From assembly GCF_003515685.1 (NCBI RefSeq), contig NZ_QWEG01000004.1, forward strand, positions 297,860 to 361,859: a stretch of 64,000 nucleotides of DNA, written 5' to 3'. A model generated the notes under the pieces. The model ran no database searches. It saw only the letters and a program-made list of their open reading frames with translations, and was not told the origin of the DNA. Shown piece after piece: positions 29,007 to 36,946 of this stretch. The position numbers and the translations under genes are program-made. This DNA is from Neobacillus notoginsengisoli. Lineage in GTDB: Bacteria; Bacillota; Bacilli; Bacillales; Cytobacillaceae. How positions within the stretch are numbered: position 1 is the stretch's first letter; each line of letters starts with the position of its first letter.

Positions 29007-30527
29007 ATGGAACAAACAATAAATAAACACGGGCGGCCTCCCTATGGAATCATAGCCATACTCATGATAGGTGCGTTTATTGCATTTCTTAATAATACAT
29101 TGCTTAATATTGCGCTTCCATCCATTATGAGGGATTTAAAAGTGGAGCCGCCAACCGTCCAATGGCTTACAACCGGCTTTATGCTAGTGAATGGAATTCT
29201 TATTCCAGCCACAGCCTTTTTGATTCAAAAATATTCAGTGAGAAGACTTTTTCTCGCTGCCATGGGTTTATTCGCAATCGGGACCATCGTCGCTGGAACT
29301 GCCCATGTTTTCCCGGTTCTGCTGACAGGGAGGATGCTTCAGGCATCGGGCTCGGCGATTCTAATGCCGCTTCTGATGAATGTGATGCTTGTCAGCTTCC
29401 CGATTGAAAGACGTGGGACGGCCATGGGCGTTTTCGGATTAATCCTGATGTTCGCGCCTGCGATAGGGCCGACTTTGTCCGGCTGGATTATTGAGAATTA
29501 TGATTGGCGGATGCTTTTCCACTTTGTCACGCCGATTGCTATTGTCATACTCCTTGTAGGCTTTTTCCTGCTGAAAGATAAGAAAGAGAAAGTAGATATT
29601 CGGCTTGAGTTTGTTTCACTCGTTTTATCGAGTATCGGATTCGGCGGCATTTTATACGGATTCAGCTCGGCGGGAAATAAAGGCTGGGACAGTCCATATG
29701 TATATGGGACGATCGCGATAGGGGCCATTTCTCTGATTGTATTCATTTTACGGCAGCTGAAGCTTGAAAAGCCGTTTCTTAATTTTCAGGTTTACCGCTT
29801 TCCGGCATTTGCGCTAGCTTCTGTTATTTCAATGAGTGTAAATATGGCGCTCTTTTCCGGCATGATCCTGCTTCCAATCTACGTGCAAAATTTAAGAGGC
29901 ATTTCCCCGATGGATGCCGGATTGCTGCTCATGCCCGGAGCTATTCTAATGGCATTTATGTCGCCGATTACTGGCCGCCTTTTTGATAAAGTCGGCGGCA
30001 GATTATTGGCCATTACCGGGTTGGGGATTATTGTCATCACAACCTTTGGGTTCAGCCGGCTGACACTTGATACCTCTTATACGCACTTGCTAATTCTTTA
30101 TTCTGTACGGAGCGTCGGGATGGCAATGGTGATGATGCCAGTGTCAACAAACGGTCTGAACCAGCTGCCAACTCGCTTATATCCGCATGGAACGGCGATG
30201 AACAATACGATGAATCAGGTTTCCGGCGCGATTGGAACAGCCCTGCTTGTCACAATCATGACGAACAGGACCGAATCGCAGGCAAAAGAGCTTGGCCAGG
30301 AAGCAATGAAGAAGCTGACTGAGCAGCCAACACCAGAAGTGCTCGCCCAAATGAAACAGCAAGTTTTAGCCGAAGCGATGTTGCATGGGATTAACTTTTC
30401 GTTTTTCGTCGCTACATTTATCGCTGGTGTTGCGCTTGTCCTTGCGTTTTTCATTAAGCGCGCAAAACAGGCTGAAGATCCTTTGGAGGCACAGGGAGCT
30501 GGAGGACAGCTAGCGGAAAACAAATAG
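29007..30527 (+). CDS. MFS drug exporter, DHA2 (EmrB/QacA) family
   Basis: This 506-residue transporter has about 14 helices. Motifs include FLNNTLLNIALPSIMRDL in helix 1, VQWLTTGFMLVNGILIPATAFL in helix 2 and the DHA2 motif-C-like GVFGLILMFAPAIGPTLSGWI near residues 145-165. The ATG at 29007 with CAGGAGG is chosen over an upstream in-frame start. It is a proton-coupled multidrug efflux pump by family; the substrate is unknown. It is divergent from its presumed TetR regulator and ends at a terminator. Confidence 0.93.
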   Translation: MEQTINKHGRPPYGIIAILMIGAFIAFLNNTLLNIALPSIMRDLKVEPPTVQWLTTGFMLVNGILIPATAFLIQKYSVRRLFLAAMGLFAIGTIVAGTAHVFPVLLTGRMLQASGSAILMPLLMNVMLVSFPIERRGTAMGVFGLILMFAPAIGPTLSGWIIENYDWRMLFHFVTPIAIVILLVGFFLLKDKKEKVDIRLEFVSLVLSSIGFGGILYGFSSAGNKGWDSPYVYGTIAIGAISLIVFILRQLKLEKPFLNFQVYRFPAFALASVISMSVNMALFSGMILLPIYVQNLRGISPMDAGLLLMPGAILMAFMSPITGRLFDKVGGRLLAITGLGIIVITTFGFSRLTLDTSYTHLLILYSVRSVGMAMVMMPVSTNGLNQLPTRLYPHGTAMNNTMNQVSGAIGTALLVTIMTNRTESQAKELGQEAMKKLTEQPTPEVLAQMKQQVLAEAMLHGINFSFFVATFIAGVALVLAFFIKRAKQAEDPLEAQGAGGQLAENK

Positions 30528-30540
30528 CATACTAGGATGA

Positions 30541-30573
30541 GGCAACTAACCTTATGTGTTGGTTGCCTTTTTG
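30541..30573 (+). terminator. Intrinsic terminator of the MFS exporter
   Basis: The arms GGCAAC-AAC and GTT-GTTGCC enclose a short loop and are followed by TTTTTGG. Confidence 0.85.
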
Positions 30574-30593
30574 GTTCAAGAAAATGAAAAGGG

Positions 30594-30622
30594 TTGACAA
30601 TATACCCGATGGGGTATATTAT
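30594..30622 (+). promoter_or_regulatory. Sigma-A promoter of the CstR operon with embedded operator 1
   Basis: TTGACA (30594-30599), a 17-base spacer and TATTAT (30617-30622). The whole spacer is the perfect inverted repeat ATATACCC-GATG-GGGTATAT (30600-30619), the pattern bound by CsoR-type CstR repressors. Bound repressor would block polymerase, and persulfides should release it. Confidence 0.9.
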
Positions 30623-30666
30623 AAGAATTGTCACCAGGTAAATCTTTTGAGAGAGGGGAATGCTGA

Positions 30667-31014
30667 TTGTTCGTATATTTTATGGCCATTCTTTTTATCA
30701 GCATTAGCTTTTTACTTTACAAAAGATACATTCCAGTCTTCGGAGTCCCGTGCAGGGAAGTGACTGAAGGGCACTTAACTAATAATGATATACTATTGGA
30801 TATACGTGATTATACGATTGCTTCCAAAAATCCGGTCAATGGGTCCTTCTCAATACCTGCCCCGTATTTGAACAGGTATATGAGCGAGATACCGGGAAAA
30901 CATGTGCATCTTGTCGCTTCTGACAGACTGGAGAAAAATTGGGCAATCCGTGTGTTAAGGAAAAATGGCTACCACGTTGTTGGCTACTCATTGGCCGGCT
31001 GTGGGTGCCAGTGA
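30667..31014 (+). CDS. Membrane-anchored degenerate rhodanese-like protein
   Basis: This 115-residue protein starts at TTG 30667 with a GAGAGGGGAA site. A membrane helix (about 3-20) is followed by a rhodanese-like fold (NNDILLDIRDY, VHLVASDRLEKNWAIRVLRKNGYHVVGYSLAG). The position where rhodaneses have the active-site cysteine loop reads ASDRLEKN, so it lacks the usual persulfide cysteine. It ends in CGCQ and has a further cysteine near residue 29. It is the first gene under the CstR promoter, 16 bp ahead of cstR. Its role is unknown. Confidence 0.75.
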   Translation: MFVYFMAILFISISFLLYKRYIPVFGVPCREVTEGHLTNNDILLDIRDYTIASKNPVNGSFSIPAPYLNRYMSEIPGKHVHLVASDRLEKNWAIRVLRKNGYHVVGYSLAGCGCQ

Positions 31015-31030
31015 GAAGGAGGGGAAAAAA

Positions 31031-31291
31031 GTGAATTATGATGATCAAATGAAAAACAGGGTCAAGAGGATGGAGGGCCAGCTGCGCGGCATTCTTAAAA
31101 TGATGGAAGAGGATAAGAATTGTAAAGACGTTATTACGCAATTATCCGCTGTCCGTTCCGCGGTTGACAGGACAATTGGGGTTATTGTCAGCTCCAATCT
31201 TGTAGAGTGTGTACTGGAGGCCGAGAAGAATGGCCAAAATACAGAGGAATTGATTCAAGAAGCTGTAAGCCTTCTTGTCAAAAGCCGTTAA
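31031..31291 (+). CDS. cstR: Persulfide-sensing transcriptional repressor CstR (CsoR family)
   Basis: An 86-residue all-helical CsoR/FrmR-family repressor. It has two conserved cysteines, in EDKNCKDV near residue 30 and NLVECVL near residue 60, and no histidine at the copper-ligand positions of CsoR. This is the signature of CstR, which forms a di- or trisulfide link on reaction with persulfides and leaves the DNA. The GTG at 31031 follows AAGGAGGGG. Four operator-like palindromes lie in the operon, including one in its own promoter, so it is autoregulated. Confidence 0.93.
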   Translation: MNYDDQMKNRVKRMEGQLRGILKMMEEDKNCKDVITQLSAVRSAVDRTIGVIVSSNLVECVLEAEKNGQNTEELIQEAVSLLVKSR

Positions 31292-31292
31292 A

Positions 31293-31324
31293 AAATAAAA
31301 GGGTGGGTCACCCTCTTTTATTTC
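31293..31324 (+). terminator. Terminator-like hairpin after cstR
   Basis: AAATAAAAGGGTG pairs with CACCCTCTTTTATTT. It would end transcripts from the first promoter, leaving the downstream genes to operator-bearing promoter 2. Confidence 0.75.
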
Positions 31325-31332
31325 ACAACTTT

Positions 31333-31359
31333 ATATACCCCTACGGGTAGATGTATAAT
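31333..31359 (+). promoter_or_regulatory. CstR operator 2 with promoter before tusA
   Basis: ATATACCC-CTAC-GGGTAGAT (31333-31352) has one half-site mismatch against operator 1. A TATAAT at 31354-31359 directly follows, with a weak TTTATA 18 bases upstream. Confidence 0.8.
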
Positions 31360-31379
31360 AACAATTTGGGAGGAATAGT

Positions 31380-31610
31380 ATGATGGAAAAAACAAAATTT
31401 TTGGATGCAAAAGGGCTGGCATGTCCAATGCCGATCGTTAAAACGAGGAAGGAAATGAAGGAAATGGACCCCGGCCAGGTGCTTGAAATCCATGTGACTG
31501 ACAAAGGTCTCAAAGCGGATCTTACCGCTTGGGCGGCATCGACAGACAACGAAATCGTAAAACATGAAGAGGAAAATGGTGTCTATAAATTTTGGATTAA
31601 AAAAGTTTAA
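31380..31610 (+). CDS. TusA/SirA-like sulfur carrier protein
   Basis: A 76-residue TusA fold protein with the conserved cysteine in AKGLACPMPIVKTRKEMKEM near residue 15. It relays persulfide sulfur between sulfurtransferases. GGGAGGAAT precedes tandem ATGs at 31380 and 31383. It lies after operator 2 and is followed by operator 3 and a DsrE-like gene. Confidence 0.93.
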   Translation: MMEKTKFLDAKGLACPMPIVKTRKEMKEMDPGQVLEIHVTDKGLKADLTAWAASTDNEIVKHEEENGVYKFWIKKV

Positions 31611-31626
31611 TTTTTTTTGAAAAAAC

Positions 31627-31646
31627 ATATACCCTAATGGGTAAAT
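31627..31646. promoter_or_regulatory. CstR operator 3
   Basis: ATATACCC-TAAT-GGGTAAAT, between the TusA and DsrE-like genes. It is the same 8-4-8 arrangement as operators 1 and 2. Confidence 0.75.
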
Positions 31647-31669
31647 TGAAGGGAGATTGACTAGAAAAA

Positions 31670-32146
31670 ATGGAAAAGAAGAAAACGACAATTATCCTCT
31701 TTAGCGGGGATTATGATAAAGCAATGGCAGCCTACATTATCGCGAATGGTGCAGCGGCCTATGATCACGAGGTGACGATTTTCCACACTTTTTGGGGATT
31801 GAATGCACTCCGTAAGGACGAACCAATCCAGACAAAAAAAAGCTTCATTGAAAAAATGTTTGGCAAAATGATGCCAAGAGGAGCTGATAAGCTTGGCCTT
31901 TCCAAAATGAATTTTGCCGGAATGGGACCGAAAATGATAAAAGAAGTGATGAAAAAGCATAATGCAATGACTCTTCCGCAACTGATTGATATGGCCCGCG
32001 AACAGGATGTCAAGCTCATTGCCTGCACAATGACGATGGATTTGCTTGGCCTCAAGGAAGAGGAGCTTCTTGATAACATTGAATATGCCGGGGTTGCAGC
32101 GTATCTTGCTGATGCTGAAGAGGGCAATGTAAACTTGTTTATTTAA
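31670..32146 (+). CDS. DsrE/DsrF/DrsH-like family protein
   Basis: A 158-residue DsrE-fold protein: KTTIILFSGDYDKAMAAYIIANGAAA at the N-terminus, a hydrophobic/basic middle (FGKMMPRGADKLGLSKMNFAGMG) and one conserved cysteine in KLIACTMTMDLLGL near residue 125. Proteins of this type accompany TusA and rhodaneses and pass sulfane sulfur. It starts 23 bp after operator 3, with a GGGAG site, and is followed by rhodanese 1 after 14 bp. Confidence 0.9.
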   Translation: MEKKKTTIILFSGDYDKAMAAYIIANGAAAYDHEVTIFHTFWGLNALRKDEPIQTKKSFIEKMFGKMMPRGADKLGLSKMNFAGMGPKMIKEVMKKHNAMTLPQLIDMAREQDVKLIACTMTMDLLGLKEEELLDNIEYAGVAAYLADAEEGNVNLFI

Positions 32147-32160
32147 TAGGAGGGTTCTGA

Positions 32161-32520
32161 TTGGACTATTTAAACTGGCTTTTAATTGGCATCACCGGAT
32201 TTTTCCTGCTAAAACAATTCCTTCCGGCAAAAGGCGTCCGCAATATAGGGGTTGCGGAATTAAAACCAATGCTGAAGGATCAAGCCATTCAATTCGTTGA
32301 TGTGAGGAACCCCGGGGAATTTAGAGATCGCCATATTCATGAGTTTAAAAACATCCCGCTTCACCAGCTTTCTCAAAAGGCTTCCCAATTGAATAAGGAA
32401 AAGGAAGTGGTTGTCATTTGCCAAAGCGGGATGCGCAGCAGTAAAGCAGCCAGACAGCTAAAGATACTTGGTTTTAATAACATTACAAATGTCAAAGGCG
32501 GCATGAGCGCCTGGTTATAA
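32161..32520 (+). CDS. Membrane-anchored rhodanese
   Basis: This 119-residue protein starts at TTG 32161 with AGGAGG upstream. A membrane helix (about 3-20) is followed by a single rhodanese domain with VDVRNPGEFRDRHI and the active loop CQSGMRSS near residues 90-97. It transfers sulfane sulfur at the inner face of the membrane. The short spacing on both sides places it in the CstR operon. Confidence 0.92.
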   Translation: MDYLNWLLIGITGFFLLKQFLPAKGVRNIGVAELKPMLKDQAIQFVDVRNPGEFRDRHIHEFKNIPLHQLSQKASQLNKEKEVVVICQSGMRSSKAARQLKILGFNNITNVKGGMSAWL

Positions 32521-32546
32521 TTTTGCAAAAAGGGAGAGGGAATACC

Positions 32547-32843
32547 ATGAAGGAAATCTCACCAAAAGAATTGGAACAGTTGCTGGCTAATGGGGAAGCA
32601 TTGAATATCATTGACGTCCGCGAGACTGATGAAGTGGCCGAAGGAAAAATCCCGGGGGCGGTCAATATTCCGCTCGGCCTGATTGAATTTAGGCTGAATG
32701 AACTTGATAAAGAGAAGGAATATGTGATGGTCTGCCGCTCAGGCGGACGAAGCGGGAGAGCCTGCAAATTCCTAGACAGCTACGGCTTTAAGACAGTGAA
32801 CATGGCCGGGGGAATGCTTGCCTGGGCAGGGATTATCGAATAA
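32547..32843 (+). CDS. Single-domain rhodanese
   Basis: A 98-residue soluble rhodanese with IIDVRETDEVAEGKIPGAVNIPL and the catalytic loop CRSGGRSG near residues 61-68. The ATG at 32547 has AAGGGAGAGGG upstream and is preferred over an earlier in-frame start at 32523. It is the second of four rhodanese domains with an active-site cysteine in this operon. Confidence 0.93.
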   Translation: MKEISPKELEQLLANGEALNIIDVRETDEVAEGKIPGAVNIPLGLIEFRLNELDKEKEYVMVCRSGGRSGRACKFLDSYGFKTVNMAGGMLAWAGIIE

Positions 32844-32881
32844 ATTCTTGTAAATGAAAGAATAGAGGGGAATGACAAATC

Positions 32882-33445
32882 GTGATAAAAGCAGATATTC
32901 AGTTGGATGCAACGGGCCTTGCCTGCCCAATGCCGATTGTCAAAACGAAAAAAGTGATGGCAGCACTTGAAGAAGGGCGGGTGCTAGAAGTAGAGGCAAC
33001 CGACAAAGGCTCAAAGGCCGATCTGAAAGCCTGGGCGGAGAGCACCGGCCATCAATACCTTGGTACTGTTGAAGAGGGAGATGTCCTCAGGCATTACCTG
33101 CGGAAATCATCCGGCGAGGAAAAGGAAGAGAGAAGCTTTCCTCATACAATCAGCAATGAAGAGCTCGAGCAAAAGCTGAGTGCCAATGACCCCTTCGTCA
33201 TTCTTGACGTCAGGGAGGAAGCAGAATTTGCCTTTAGCCACATTCAGGATGCTGTAAACATTCCGCTTGGCGAACTGGAGGAGCGATTAGGTGAAATAGA
33301 CAACGATCAACCGGTTTTTGTTGTGTGCCGGACAGGCAGCCGGAGCGATCTTGCTTGCCAAAAGCTTGTTGAAAAAGGGTTCAAGAATGTGAAAAACGTT
33401 GTACCAGGAATGAGCAAATGGAATGGGAAAAAGGAAAGCTTATAA
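32882..33445 (+). CDS. TusA-rhodanese fusion sulfurtransferase (CstA-like)
   Basis: This 187-residue two-domain protein starts at GTG 32882. The N-terminal TusA domain (about 1-72) has its cysteine in TGLACPMPIVKTKKVMAAL. A linker leads to a rhodanese domain (about 85-185) with VILDVREEAEF and the loop CRTGSRSD near residue 147. S. aureus CstA is a related multidomain sulfurtransferase with an extra N-terminal domain. It probably moves persulfide from carrier proteins toward the dioxygenase encoded next. Confidence 0.9.
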   Translation: MIKADIQLDATGLACPMPIVKTKKVMAALEEGRVLEVEATDKGSKADLKAWAESTGHQYLGTVEEGDVLRHYLRKSSGEEKEERSFPHTISNEELEQKLSANDPFVILDVREEAEFAFSHIQDAVNIPLGELEERLGEIDNDQPVFVVCRTGSRSDLACQKLVEKGFKNVKNVVPGMSKWNGKKESL

Positions 33446-33516
33446 TCAAAAATGAAAACTATGAGGAAATCCTAAAGATGTAATGGATCAGGATTCCTCT
33501 AAAATTTTACCCAAAA

Positions 33517-33536
33517 TAATACCATGGGGGGTATAA
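33517..33536. promoter_or_regulatory. CstR operator 4, upstream of the persulfide dioxygenase
   Basis: The segment contains ATACC-ATGGGG-GGTAT, with a good right half (GGGTATAA) and a weaker left half. It is about 10 bases before the ATG at 33544, so it also overlaps the ribosome binding site GGGGGG. Confidence 0.6.
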
Positions 33537-33543
33537 GTGAATC

Positions 33544-34671
33544 ATGACTGTAAAACAAATAACTGCGAAAGAAGTTACAAAAAAGATTATTGACAAGGAA
33601 CCTTTATTCATCCTGGATGTCCGGAATGAGGCTGATTTTAAAGATTGGAAAATAGAAGGCCATTATTTCACTCATTTGAATGTCCCTTATTTCGAGCTTT
33701 TGGACGGAGTGGAAGACGTACTTGAGCAACTGCCGAAAGATAAGGACGTTCTCGTTGTTTGCGCAAAAGAAGGCTCATCAATCATGATTGCGGAGATGCT
33801 TTCCGAAGCAGGCCGGGACGTATCCTATCTTGAAGGCGGAATGAAGGCGTGGAGTGAATATCTTGAGCCGGTAAGGGTCGGTGATATAAATGGCAATGGC
33901 GAGCTTTATCAATTCGTTCGGATTGGAAAAGGCTGCCTATCCTATATGGCGGTATCAAATGGGGAGGCTGCTATTATTGACGCTACAAGGATGACGGATG
34001 TCTATCTTGATTTTGCAAAAGAGTTAGGGGCCAAAATTACCCATGTCTTCGATACCCATCTGCATGCCGACCATATCTCAGGCGGCAGAAGGATTGCCGA
34101 AGAAACAGGGGCTGCATACTGGCTCCCTCCGAAAGATGCGACAGAAGTGACCTTTGATTACGAACCGCTTGTGGATGGAAACGAAGTGAGGATTGGCGAT
34201 ACAAGTATAAACATCCATACGCTTTATTCTCCAGGACATACAATTGGTTCAACTTCCTTTGTCATTGATGAGAAGTACCTGCTATCAGGCGACATTCTGT
34301 TTATTGATTCTATTGGGCGTCCGGATCTTGCTGGCATGGCGGAAGACTGGGTTGGAGATTTAAGGGAATCACTTTATAAGCGTTACAGGAAACTGTCAGA
34401 CGAATTAATTGTCCTTCCTGCCCATTTTATGATTATTGATGAACTGAACGAAGATGGAAGTGTCGGCAAAGAACTTGGTATTCTTTTTGCTGAAAACCAT
34501 GGGCTGAATATAGAGAGCGAGACAGAATTCAGAAGGCTTGTAACGGAAAATTTGCCTCCGCAGCCTAATTCTTATCATGAAATCCGGCAGACGAACATGG
34601 GCAAGATGACTCCTAATTTGGAACAGCAGCGTGAAATGGAAATTGGTCCAAATCGCTGCGCCGTTCGATAA
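33544..34671 (+). CDS. Rhodanese-persulfide dioxygenase fusion (CstB-like)
   Basis: A 375-residue enzyme. The N-terminal rhodanese domain (about 1-110) has [12 protein letters not shown] and the loop CAKEGSS near residue 77. The metallo-beta-lactamase persulfide dioxygenase domain (about 115-355) has the iron motif [11 protein letters not shown] near 170-180, the SPGHTIGS histidine segment and [16 protein letters not shown] near 240. It should oxidise low-molecular-weight persulfide to sulfite, with sulfur transfer. S. aureus CstB has the dioxygenase first and rhodaneses after it; here the order is reversed and only one rhodanese is present. The C-terminus ends near a free cysteine (NRCAVR). 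Confidence 0.92.
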   Translation: MTVKQITAKEVTKKIIDKEPLFILDVRNEADFKDWKIEGHYFTHLNVPYFELLDGVEDVLEQLPKDKDVLVVCAKEGSSIMIAEMLSEAGRDVSYLEGGMKAWSEYLEPVRVGDINGNGELYQFVRIGKGCLSYMAVSNGEAAIIDATRMTDVYLDFAKELGAKITHVFDTHLHADHISGGRRIAEETGAAYWLPPKDATEVTFDYEPLVDGNEVRIGDTSINIHTLYSPGHTIGSTSFVIDEKYLLSGDILFIDSIGRPDLAGMAEDWVGDLRESLYKRYRKLSDELIVLPAHFMIIDELNEDGSVGKELGILFAENHGLNIESETEFRRLVTENLPPQPNSYHEIRQTNMGKMTPNLEQQREMEIGPNRCAVR

Positions 34672-34675
34672 GGGG

Positions 34676-35461
34676 ATGTTGGCTTTGGATATCTCCTTTA
34701 TTGTAACGATTTTTCTAATTGGCTTTATCGGTTCATACATTTCCGGTATGCTCGGGATTGGCGGGTCGATTATTAAATATCCGATGCTTCTTTACATTCC
34801 GCCTCTTTTTGGCCTGGCTGCATTCAGTGCCCACGAGGTTTCCGGCATTTCCGCCGTCCAAGTCTTGTTTGCCACAATCGGCGGGGTATGGGCTTACCGA
34901 AAAGGCGGTTACTTGAATAAGACATTGATCATTTACATGGGCAGCAGTATTTTGGCCGGCAGCTTCATCGGCGGATTCGGCTCGAAGCTTATGTCCGAGG
35001 CTGGGATCAACATCGTCTATGGGATTTTAGCTCTGATTGCAGCGGTGATGATGTTTGTTCCCAAGAAAGGCATTGACGATATTCCACTAGACCAAGTGAA
35101 CTTCAATAAATGGCTGGCGGCAGGCCTGGCGCTGATTGTCGGGATTGGTTCAGGCATCGTTGGAGCGGCGGGAGCGTTCCTTCTTGTTCCAATCATGCTT
35201 GTCGTTCTTAAAATCCCGACAAGGATGACGATTGCCTCCTCGCTAGCGATCACGTTCATTTCGTCCATTGGGGCTACGGTTGGCAAAGTGACAACAGGGC
35301 AAGTTGCCTATTTTCCGGCATTCATTGTGATCATTGCCAGCCTGATCGCCTCGCCGCTTGGAGCCGCGGCAGGGAAAAAGATGAATACTAAAGTTCTCCA
35401 GATAATCTTGGCGGTCCTCATCTCGGCAACTGCGATTAAGATCTGGCTTGATATTCTTTGA
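34676..35461 (+). CDS. TauE/SafE family sulfite or organosulfur exporter
   Basis: A 261-residue protein with eight or so helices and duplicated TauE/SafE repeats, including [16 protein letters not shown] near residues 24-39 and the second copy [21 protein letters not shown] near 155-175. ATG 34676 has AAGGGG; it starts 4 bases after the dioxygenase stop. As the last gene of the operon it probably exports sulfite or thiosulfate made by detoxification, like TauE/CstX neighbours in other Firmicutes. The substrate is inferred. Confidence 0.88.
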   Translation: MLALDISFIVTIFLIGFIGSYISGMLGIGGSIIKYPMLLYIPPLFGLAAFSAHEVSGISAVQVLFATIGGVWAYRKGGYLNKTLIIYMGSSILAGSFIGGFGSKLMSEAGINIVYGILALIAAVMMFVPKKGIDDIPLDQVNFNKWLAAGLALIVGIGSGIVGAAGAFLLVPIMLVVLKIPTRMTIASSLAITFISSIGATVGKVTTGQVAYFPAFIVIIASLIASPLGAAAGKKMNTKVLQIILAVLISATAIKIWLDIL

Positions 35462-35495
35462 AAAAACGGCAGCCCCCGGTGGACTGCCGTTTTTC
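35461..35495 (+). terminator. Intrinsic terminator of the CstR operon
   Basis: The arms AAACGGCAG and CTGCCGTTT enclose 11 bases and are followed by TTC; it begins right at the stop codon. Confidence 0.9.
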
Positions 35496-35628
35496 ACTAG
35501 AGTAATGGTTGTTTTTAAAACAGACTTTAATGAGTTAAGATGAAATAGTTAGAGGAATAATGGACTATATGAGGTTTCTCTTATTCCACTCCATTGATCG
35601 TTTTGGAAAAAGGAAGGTGCATCACCAG

Positions 35629-36804
35629 ATGGAATATACACAATTGGATTCACAGTTAATAACTGCTAGTGAAGAAGGGGATACAGCAGCTATCCAACAG
35701 CTGTTAAGAGAAGGCGCTAGCGTCAAATTCAAGGATGAAGACGGTCGCACGGCGCTTATGGCTGCTACCCAGAAAAACCAGCTGGAAGCGGTAAAAATTT
35801 TACTCGAGGCGGGCAGTGATGTAAATACAAGCGATAATACCCAACTGACACCGTTCATTTGCGCGGGGGCGAATGGGTTTCATGAAATACTGAGCCAGAT
35901 GCTGGGTTACGGCGCAGATTTAGGCAAAGTAAATCGTTTTGGCGGGACGGCGCTGCTGCCGTCCAGTGAAAAAGGATACTTGAAAACTGTCCAGAGGTGC
36001 CTTGATGCGGGAATCCCTGTTAATCACGCCAACAACCTTGGCTGGTCTGCACTTCTTGAATCCGTTATTTTAGGGAACGGGGGCCGCCTCTACTCTTTCA
36101 TGATTGAACTCCTCGTACATGCAGGAGCTGACCCACATTTGAAGGACTTTGACGGCAAATCCTCCATTGATCATGCAAAAGAACTGGGACAGGAGAAGGT
36201 TTACAGCATTTTGTCAGGAGCATTTACTGAAAAAGATCCTTTTATTCAGGAAGTGAAAGCCCTGTACCTTGAAGACCGTTACGAAGAGGCGATTGCTAAG
36301 CTTGATGAGGCACTGAAAGACAAACCGGATAACACTGATGTTTATTTTTATCGAGGTTATTGCCTTCAGGAATTGAAAAGATATGAAGAAGCTTTGGAGA
36401 CATTTAACAGAGGATTAGCCATAGATGCAAATGATCTTGACTTTTATTTTTACACGGCCAATTGCCTGAGGCTGATGAACAGAACAGAAGATGGCTTGAC
36501 TGAGTATGATAAAGCGGTTGGGCTTAATCCAACAGAAACTTTTTATCGATACCACAAATCGAACTATTTACGTGAACTCGGCAGGCATGCGGAGGCTGTA
36601 GAGGAAATGGATCGCCTTCTTGCCCTCCAGCCGAACAGATACGACTTTTCATTCCATAAAGCGAACAGCCTGCGATCGCTAGGAAAGCACGAGCTAGCAA
36701 TCGAAGCAATAGAAAAGGCGATTGCCATTCATCCTGATAATCCGCTTTACCACAAACACAAGGAACAATCTCTTAAATTGCTACCCAAGTCTACTCTTAC
36801 ATAA
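35629..36804 (+). CDS. Ankyrin repeat-TPR fusion protein
   Basis: The N-terminal half of this 391-residue soluble protein has about five ankyrin repeats (residues 5-195: DEDGRTALMAATQKNQLEAVKILLEAG, then DNTQLTPF, NRFGGTALLPSSEKG and others). The C-terminal half has about five TPR units (about 205-390: VYFYRGYCLQELKRYEEALETFNRGLAIDAN and repeats). Both are protein-binding scaffolds. The ATG at 35629, with AAGGAAGGTG upstream, is chosen over an in-frame start at 35560. No catalytic domain, signal or neighbour indicates a partner. Confidence 0.88.
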   Translation: MEYTQLDSQLITASEEGDTAAIQQLLREGASVKFKDEDGRTALMAATQKNQLEAVKILLEAGSDVNTSDNTQLTPFICAGANGFHEILSQMLGYGADLGKVNRFGGTALLPSSEKGYLKTVQRCLDAGIPVNHANNLGWSALLESVILGNGGRLYSFMIELLVHAGADPHLKDFDGKSSIDHAKELGQEKVYSILSGAFTEKDPFIQEVKALYLEDRYEEAIAKLDEALKDKPDNTDVYFYRGYCLQELKRYEEALETFNRGLAIDANDLDFYFYTANCLRLMNRTEDGLTEYDKAVGLNPTETFYRYHKSNYLRELGRHAEAVEEMDRLLALQPNRYDFSFHKANSLRSLGKHELAIEAIEKAIAIHPDNPLYHKHKEQSLKLLPKSTLT

Positions 36805-36826
36805 GCCAGCTCTTTAAAGGCTGGCT
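36804..36826 (+). terminator. Hairpin after the ankyrin-TPR gene
   Basis: AGCCAGC and GCTGGCT enclose TCTTTAAAG. The T-run follows only 10 bases later, so it is a weak terminator candidate. Confidence 0.45.
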
Positions 36827-36946
36827 GGTAAGACCGTTTTTTGGACCGGCTGAAAGATTGGAAAATATATGCTACACTTATTGGGGTTTGAAATAATTAG
36901 AAATCAAGAAAAAATTCATAGATTTCATGATATATTTTGAGGTGGA

